Assembly: GCA_026982585.1 (NCBI GenBank)
Contig: JALSGW010000323.1
Coordinates: 1-11,112 of the forward strand
Length of the DNA stretch: 11,112 bases
Direction of reading: 5' to 3'
DNA from: Alphaproteobacteria bacterium
Lineage (GTDB): Bacteria; Pseudomonadota; Alphaproteobacteria; Geminicoccales; Geminicoccaceae
Part shown: positions 7,528 through 11,112 of the stretch, piece by piece
Numbering within the stretch: the stretch's first letter is position 1
Layout: each line of letters begins with the position of its first letter
Notes under the pieces: model-generated
What the model saw: the letters and a program-made list of their open reading frames with translations, nothing else
Database searches by the model: none
Told to the model about the DNA's origin: nothing
Position numbers and translations under genes: made by a program

Positions 7528-7551
7528 TTGCCATGGCCGTCCTCCTGGCAA
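7528..7551. promoter_or_regulatory. Inverted repeat TTGCCA-N12-TGGCAA, candidate PaaX-family operator
   Basis: This perfect 6-bp dyad with a 12-bp spacer sits centrally in the 54 bp between the divergent paaX and efflux starts. Its arms are centred 18 bp apart. It overlaps the strong AGGAGG and ATG on the minus strand, and its left arm doubles as a -35-like TTGCCA for paaX. A bound repressor could therefore block both directions. The function is inferred only from symmetry and position; one such dyad could arise by chance in a gap this size. Confidence 0.4.
7541..7546 (-). promoter_or_regulatory. Perfect Shine-Dalgarno AGGAGG feeding an out-of-frame ATG upstream of the adaptor gene
   Basis: On the minus strand AGGAGG stands six bases before an ATG at 7534-7532. 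That ATG is 25 bases upstream of the adaptor ATG at 7509, so it is one base out of frame with the adaptor. Removing one G from the GGGG run at 7516-7513 would give the N-terminus MARERRGL joined to MAQRSSIPKR. Either the annotated start is wrong through a one-base sequence difference, or this is a leader-type start. Confidence 0.5.
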
Positions 7552-7563
7552 TCTAAGGTCGCG

Positions 7564-8610
7564 ATGACGCAAAAAAAGCCTGCTCCAGGGGACCGGACGG
7601 CGGGGAGCCTCGGGGCCGCACCCGGATCGGGGACGGCCGCCCTCGCCGAGCTGCTGCGAGAGCGCCCGCCCCGGGCGGGATCGCTGCTCGTGACCCTCTT
7701 CGGCGACGCGCTCGTCCCGCGCGGCGGCCGGGTGCGGCTGCAGCACCTGCTCAAGACCTGCGCCCTCTTCGGCATCGGAGCGGGACGGGCGCGCACCGCC
7801 CTCACCCGCCTCGCGGCCGAGGGCTGGTTCCGGCGCGAACGACAGGGACGGCTGAGCACCTACGCCCTCTCCCAAGAGGGGCGGCGCTGGGTGGAGCGGG
7901 CCTCACGGCGCATCTATCGTCCGCCGGGCTGGCCGCGTCCCTTGACCTGGCACCTGCTCATTTGGCCCGCACCGCCGCCCCAGGAGCTTGTCCGCGAGCT
8001 CGGCTGGCTGGGTTTCGGACGGATCACAGCCCACGTCCTCATCCACCCCTCACCCGACCAGGAGGCCCTGGATGCGGTGCTCGGCGCCCACGGCGCCTGG
8101 CCCGAAGTCCTCGTGCTGCGCGATTCCCACGCCCGTGCCGGACCGCAAGCCCTGGCCGCCCTGGGTGCCCGCGCCTGGCGCCTGGATGCGCTGGCCGCCG
8201 ACTATCTGCGCTACGCCGCCCGCTTCGGGCGCCTGGCGTCCACCTTGGACGCCCCGACCGCCCGGGATGCGCTGGTTGCGCGCATCCTCGCCGTACACGA
8301 GTACCGCCGGCTGGTGCTCCGGGATCCGTTGCTGCCGCGGCCTCTTCTCCCCCGAGGCTGGCCGGGCTATCGAGCCTATGAGGTGCTGCGGTCGCTCTAC
8401 CACCGGCTGCTCCCGGCGTCGGAGGCGGCGCTGGATGTGTTGTTCCCCGAGACGCGGGAGAACGGCGCGGAGGCGCGAGCGTTCGTGGCGAGGCGTCTCG
8501 TCGCCGCGTTCGGCGAGGAGAGCGGCGGTGGGACCCGTGATGGAGCGGTGGCCGGGGAGTCGGTCCTGCGGCGGGAGAAGCACGCCGGTCGAACGGGCGA
8601 TGGGCTCTAG
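7564..8610 (+). CDS. PaaX-family transcriptional repressor
   Basis: A 348-aa GntR/PaaX-type winged-helix repressor. In characterised systems PaaX represses phenylacetate catabolism and is released by phenylacetyl-CoA. The wHTH region is at about 38-115: SLLVTLFGDALVPRGGRVRLQHLL (40-63), then GRARTALTRLAAEGWFRRERQGRLSTYALSQEGRRWV (74-110), matching the PaaX order closely. The central domain is at about 125-200. The C-terminal hallmark HEYRRLVLRDPLLPRPLLPRGWPGYRAYEVLRSLYHRL at 245-282 is close to E. coli PaaX as I recall it. It is about 30 residues longer than that protein: about 35 extra residues at the N-terminus and a charged tail after about residue 315 look non-conserved. ATG 7564 is preceded by a modest TAAGG. 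It is divergent from the RND operon and 110 bp upstream of alg8 on the same strand. No paa genes are in the window, so efflux, alginate or itself are the nearby candidate targets. Confidence 0.93.
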   Translation: MTQKKPAPGDRTAGSLGAAPGSGTAALAELLRERPPRAGSLLVTLFGDALVPRGGRVRLQHLLKTCALFGIGAGRARTALTRLAAEGWFRRERQGRLSTYALSQEGRRWVERASRRIYRPPGWPRPLTWHLLIWPAPPPQELVRELGWLGFGRITAHVLIHPSPDQEALDAVLGAHGAWPEVLVLRDSHARAGPQALAALGARAWRLDALAADYLRYAARFGRLASTLDAPTARDALVARILAVHEYRRLVLRDPLLPRPLLPRGWPGYRAYEVLRSLYHRLLPASEAALDVLFPETRENGAEARAFVARRLVAAFGEESGGGTRDGAVAGESVLRREKHAGRTGDGL

Positions 8611-8669
8611 CGCTCGACCCTTCCGCCCGATCCGGAGCGCGGCGCAGCACCGGGCGGAGGGCGGGATCG

Positions 8670-8694
8670 ATCCGCCACCGAGGGATCGGCGGAT
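8670..8694 (+). terminator. Hairpin ATCCGCC/GGCGGAT followed by GTTTTG, between paaX and alg8
   Basis: A 7-bp stem (8670-8676 with 8688-8694) encloses an 11-base loop and is followed by GTTTTG, resembling a weak intrinsic terminator for paaX. The U tract has only four residues. A competing stem CGATCC/GGATCG (8668-8673 with 8683-8688) uses overlapping bases, so the two folds exclude each other. It ends 26 bases before the alg8 ATG, so it may instead be an alg8 leader structure. In the rest of the gap 8611-8720 I see no convincing sigma70, sigma54 or AlgU-type promoter. Confidence 0.35.
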
Positions 8695-8720
8695 GTTTTG
8701 AGGCGGCGTGCGGAATCGGC

Positions 8721-10232
8721 ATGGTCTGGAGCCTCTACCTGCTGGCGCTGGCCGCCCTGTTGGTGACGGCGCCACCCACCATCTGGGAGCCCGGAACCCG
8801 GGAGTTCCTCATCATCATCGGCCTGATCGGCCTCTGGCGCTACAGCTGGTGGGGGGTGCATCTGGTGCGGGCGCAGCTGTACCGCAAGCGGCTGTTTCCC
8901 CGCTGGCGACGCAAGGCCGGTCTGCTCTGGCGCTATCGCACCGCGGGATCCGAGGGGGACGAAGAGCTGCGGGCGCGCGCGAGGCCCCGCGTGTTCGTGG
9001 TGGTCACCAGCTACCGCATCCCCAGCGATACCACCCTCGCCTGCTATCGCAGCGTGTTCCAGGAGGCGGAACGTTACGGCGGGGAGGTGGTGGTGGTGGC
9101 ATCGCTGGTCGAGAGCGCCGACGAACGGTTCGTCAAGACCCTGTTCCGGCGCCTGGAGCTGCCGCAGCGGGTGCGTCTGGTGCTGCTTCGGCTCTCCGGC
9201 CGCGGCAAGCGGCGGGCGCTTGCCAGCGCCCTGCGCGCGGTGGTGCGTCATCGGCCCAAGCCCACCGACGCGGTGGTGGTGATGGACGGCGATGCGCTGT
9301 TCGCGCCCGGCACGCTCGAGCGTTGTCTTCCCTTCTTCGACCTGTTTCCGGAGCTGGGCGGGCTGACCACGGACGAGGAGGTGGTGGTACGCCGGGGCAG
9401 CCTGTTCGAGATCTGGCAAAGGCTGCGCTTCGCCCAACGGCATCTGACCATGTGTTCGCTGGCCCTCTCCCGCCGGCTGCTCACCATGACCGGCCGCATG
9501 TCGATCTTCCGCGCCTCCATCGCCACCGATCCCGATTTCATCCGCATCATCGAGCAGGACCGGCTCGAGCATTGGCGGCTCGGCCGGGTTCCACTGCTCA
9601 CCGGAGAGGACAAGTCCACCTGGTTCTGGCTGCTCGAGCGCGGGTTTGCGATGCTCTATGTGCCGGACGTGCGGGTGTGGACGCTCGAGGATCCCCCCGC
9701 GCGGTCCTTCCTGCGCTCCTCCACCCAGCTGATGCTGCGCTGGTTCGGCAACATGCTGCGCGGCGGACGCAAGGCGCTGGCGCTCGGGCCCCGGCGGGTC
9801 GGGACCTTCGTCTGGTGGACTCTGGTCGACCAGCGGGTCGCCATGTGGACGCCGCTCATCGGCCCCACCGCGGCCCTCCTGCTCGGGCTGGCGGTCTCAC
9901 CGGTGTATCTGCACGTCTACGCCATCTGGGTGTTGATCACCCGGCTGCTGTTGAGCCTCGGCCTCTATGGCATACGTCGGCGCATCCACGGGCTCTTTCC
10001 GTTGCTGCTCTACTACAACCAGGTTTACGGATCCTTTCTCAAGACCTATGTGCTGTTTCGCCTCGACCGGCAGCGCTGGACGCGCCAGAACATCGCGCTC
10101 GCCCCTGCCGAGCGGTGGCTGCGCTGGTCCTCGGCCGTGGCGCATGCGTTGGCGCTGGCGGCGCTGGTGGTGATGGTGGGCTTCTTGACCGAACTCTTGT
10201 TGCTGCCGCCGTTGTGGTCGGTGGCGCCGTGA
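8721..10232 (+). CDS. alg8: Mannuronan synthase, alginate polymerase catalytic subunit Alg8 (GT2 family)
   Basis: This inner-membrane glycosyltransferase polymerises GDP-mannuronic acid into mannuronan. At 503 aa it is close to the Pseudomonas protein (about 494), and colinear identity is visible from memory: DPxSRDFxxLIGLxGLWRYS corresponds to EPGTREFLIIIGLIGLWRYS (23-42), and LRFAQRHLTMCSLALSRRLLTMTGRMSIFRA (235-265) is almost unchanged. N-terminal TM segments lie at about 4-18 and 28-47, the cytosolic GT domain at about 88-345, and C-terminal TM segments at about 382-412, 425-445 and 472-495. The sugar-nucleotide Asp-x-Asp is Asp189-Gly-Asp191 in VVVMDGDALF. The acceptor/base motif is GEDKSTWF at 295-302, where Pseudomonas has GDDKSSWF. 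LMLRWFGNMLR at 337-347 stands at the QxxRW-like position. YYNQVYGSFLKTYVLFRLDRQRWTRQN at 431-457 is the Alg8 signature tail. The ATG at 8721 has only a weak upstream GGA/GAGG. alg44 starts 10 bp after its stop. No algD precedes it. Confidence 0.95.
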   Translation: MVWSLYLLALAALLVTAPPTIWEPGTREFLIIIGLIGLWRYSWWGVHLVRAQLYRKRLFPRWRRKAGLLWRYRTAGSEGDEELRARARPRVFVVVTSYRIPSDTTLACYRSVFQEAERYGGEVVVVASLVESADERFVKTLFRRLELPQRVRLVLLRLSGRGKRRALASALRAVVRHRPKPTDAVVVMDGDALFAPGTLERCLPFFDLFPELGGLTTDEEVVVRRGSLFEIWQRLRFAQRHLTMCSLALSRRLLTMTGRMSIFRASIATDPDFIRIIEQDRLEHWRLGRVPLLTGEDKSTWFWLLERGFAMLYVPDVRVWTLEDPPARSFLRSSTQLMLRWFGNMLRGGRKALALGPRRVGTFVWWTLVDQRVAMWTPLIGPTAALLLGLAVSPVYLHVYAIWVLITRLLLSLGLYGIRRRIHGLFPLLLYYNQVYGSFLKTYVLFRLDRQRWTRQNIALAPAERWLRWSSAVAHALALAALVVMVGFLTELLLLPPLWSVAP

Positions 10233-10242
10233 GGAATCGCCC

Positions 10243-11112
10243 ATGGCTGCGAACGCTCCTCAGATCGTCCACGAAGCCGAGATCCACCGCCAGCACGTCC
10301 GGCTGCGCATCCCCATCACGGTGGAGATCGACGGCACCCGCTTCGTCACCGACGACTGGTCGATCGGCGGCTTCGGGGTGCTCGGGCAGATCAGTTCGCG
10401 CGAGCCCGGCGAACGCTTTCCGGTGCGCCTCGTCTTCCCCTTCGAGGATTTCGAGATCTCGCTGCGCGCGGACTGCCAGCTGGTCTATGTCACCGAGGAT
10501 CGGACGCGGTTCGGATGCCGCTTCCTGGCCCTCACCCGCAGCCAGATCGACCTGTTTCGCTACATCGTCGACTCCTATCTGGCCGGAGAGATCGTCACCG
10601 CCGGCGACGTGCTCGCCTTCATGCAGAGCGAGAAAGGCCCGGAAAGCCAGGTGCGGGCGCTCGCGCGCCAGCTCGAGGCGGAGGAGCGCAGCTTCGGGCG
10701 CCGGATCCGGCGCTGGCTCGGCTACACCGCCATGACCGCCTCCGCCCTCGCGCTGGTGGCGGTGGTCGCCCTCGGCATCTGGGAGCGCTACGTCGTCGTG
10801 CGCAGCGACGATGCGGTCATCTGGACGCCGATCCTGGCGCTGCAAAGCCCGCTCTCCGGCCGCATCGAGGCGATGCCCCGCAAGGTGATCTACGAGCCCG
10901 GCGACCCGCTCGCGCGGGTGGTGGGGCTCGAGGGCGGCGAGGCGGTGCTCCAGAGCCCGTGCGAATGCGTGATCCTGGAGTGGCCGGCGCTGCCCGGCGA
11001 GTATGTGCAGGCGGGGGATCCGGTGCTGGTGCTGGCGGCCGCCGACCAGCCGCTTCAGGTGCGGGCGCAGATCCCGATCGAACAGGCGGCCCGCCTGCAG
11101 GTCGGCCAGCGG
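10243..11112 (+). CDS. alg44: Alginate co-polymerase Alg44, PilZ c-di-GMP receptor (partial, C-terminus missing)
   Basis: Alg44 partners Alg8 and makes polymerisation depend on c-di-GMP; its periplasmic part resembles a membrane fusion protein. The 290 visible residues hold an N-terminal PilZ domain (about 12-110), one TM helix (about 161-180) and the start of the periplasmic domain. Both c-di-GMP motifs are present: Arg16-xxx-Arg20 (RQHVR) and Asp38-x-Ser40-xx-Gly43 (DWSIGG). RYIVDSYLAGEIVTAGDVL at 106-124 mirrors the Pseudomonas RYLITSYLSGEVITVGDML, and SPCECVILEW at 238-247 mirrors its periplasmic SPCDCRVV, so the assignment is firm. The start ATG at 10243 follows GAGGA (10231-10235), which overlaps the alg8 stop; the 10-bp gap implies co-transcription and likely coupling. 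The 3' end lies beyond the window, where algK/algE/algG-type genes would be expected. Confidence 0.95.
   Translation, partial: MAANAPQIVHEAEIHRQHVRLRIPITVEIDGTRFVTDDWSIGGFGVLGQISSREPGERFPVRLVFPFEDFEISLRADCQLVYVTEDRTRFGCRFLALTRSQIDLFRYIVDSYLAGEIVTAGDVLAFMQSEKGPESQVRALARQLEAEERSFGRRIRRWLGYTAMTASALALVAVVALGIWERYVVVRSDDAVIWTPILALQSPLSGRIEAMPRKVIYEPGDPLARVVGLEGGEAVLQSPCECVILEWPALPGEYVQAGDPVLVLAAADQPLQVRAQIPIEQAARLQVGQR

Larger units (their letters stand above)
7528..7557 (+). promoter_or_regulatory. Possible sigma70 promoter of paaX, giving a nearly leaderless mRNA
   Basis: TTGCCA (7528-7533, five of six matches to TTGACA) is followed after 18 bp by TCTAAG (7552-7557, four of six matches to TATAAT). 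Initiation six or seven bases further on would fall at or beside the paaX ATG at 7564. If that is right the message would have almost no leader and the AAGG at 7554-7557 would not be transcribed. A promoter further upstream inside the adaptor gene is equally possible. Confidence 0.25.

Noticed and set aside
6533..7534. A 333-codon minus-strand frame beginning at ATG 7534 with a perfect ribosome binding site
   Set aside because: The translation is Ala/Gly/Arg low-complexity without domains and overlaps the true adaptor frame; only its start signal is of interest and is reported separately.
7564..8610. A phenylacetate degradation cluster around paaX
   Set aside because: None of the paaA-K type enzymes appears in the window; neighbours are efflux and alginate genes.

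Overview
The window is a GC-rich (roughly 70% by eye), gene-dense bacterial chromosome segment. The gene set is a TRAP-type solute-binding protein, an NDUFA9-like SDR, UppP, an RND efflux pair, a PaaX-type regulator and the alginate polymerase pair alg8-alg44. This points to a proteobacterium, most likely a high-GC gammaproteobacterium. It is probably not a classical Pseudomonas, because algD does not precede alg8. No tRNA, rRNA, CRISPR array, insertion sequence or phage gene was seen.

Layout, left to right. (1) 1-606 minus: 5' part of a TRAP transporter periplasmic binding protein (DctP family), cut by the window edge. (2) 663-1139 minus: a MerR-family, metal-sensor-like regulator with a ZntR/MerR-type cysteine set. 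(3) 1251-2204 plus: an atypical SDR of the NDUFA9-like group, divergent from merR across 111 bp that contain a small dyad. (4) 2201-3004 minus: uppP, undecaprenyl-diphosphatase, convergent with the SDR; one CTAG palindrome supplies both stop codons. (5) 3090-7509 minus: a two-gene RND efflux operon, membrane-fusion protein then inner-membrane pump, with the pump starting at GTG one base after the adaptor's stop. (6) 7564-8610 plus: a PaaX-family repressor, divergent from the efflux operon across only 54 bp that hold an inverted repeat TTGCCA-N12-TGGCAA. (7) 8721-11112 plus: alg8 (mannuronan synthase, GT2) and the 5' part of alg44 (PilZ c-di-GMP receptor/co-polymerase), cut by the right edge.

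How they may work together. The efflux operon and paaX form a divergent regulator/target pair, so the PaaX protein may control efflux, perhaps in response to an aryl-CoA-like ligand; no phenylacetate catabolic gene is in view. Alg8 and Alg44 would polymerise GDP-mannuronate and start export of an alginate-like polymer when c-di-GMP is bound; the rest of that locus should lie to the right. The left genes (TRAP receptor, metal-sensor regulator, SDR, UppP) look like separate short transcription units. The least ordinary points are the orphan PaaX between a pump and an alginate locus, the apparent one-base frame offset at the start of the adaptor gene, and the metal-sensor regulator with no metal-resistance gene in view.
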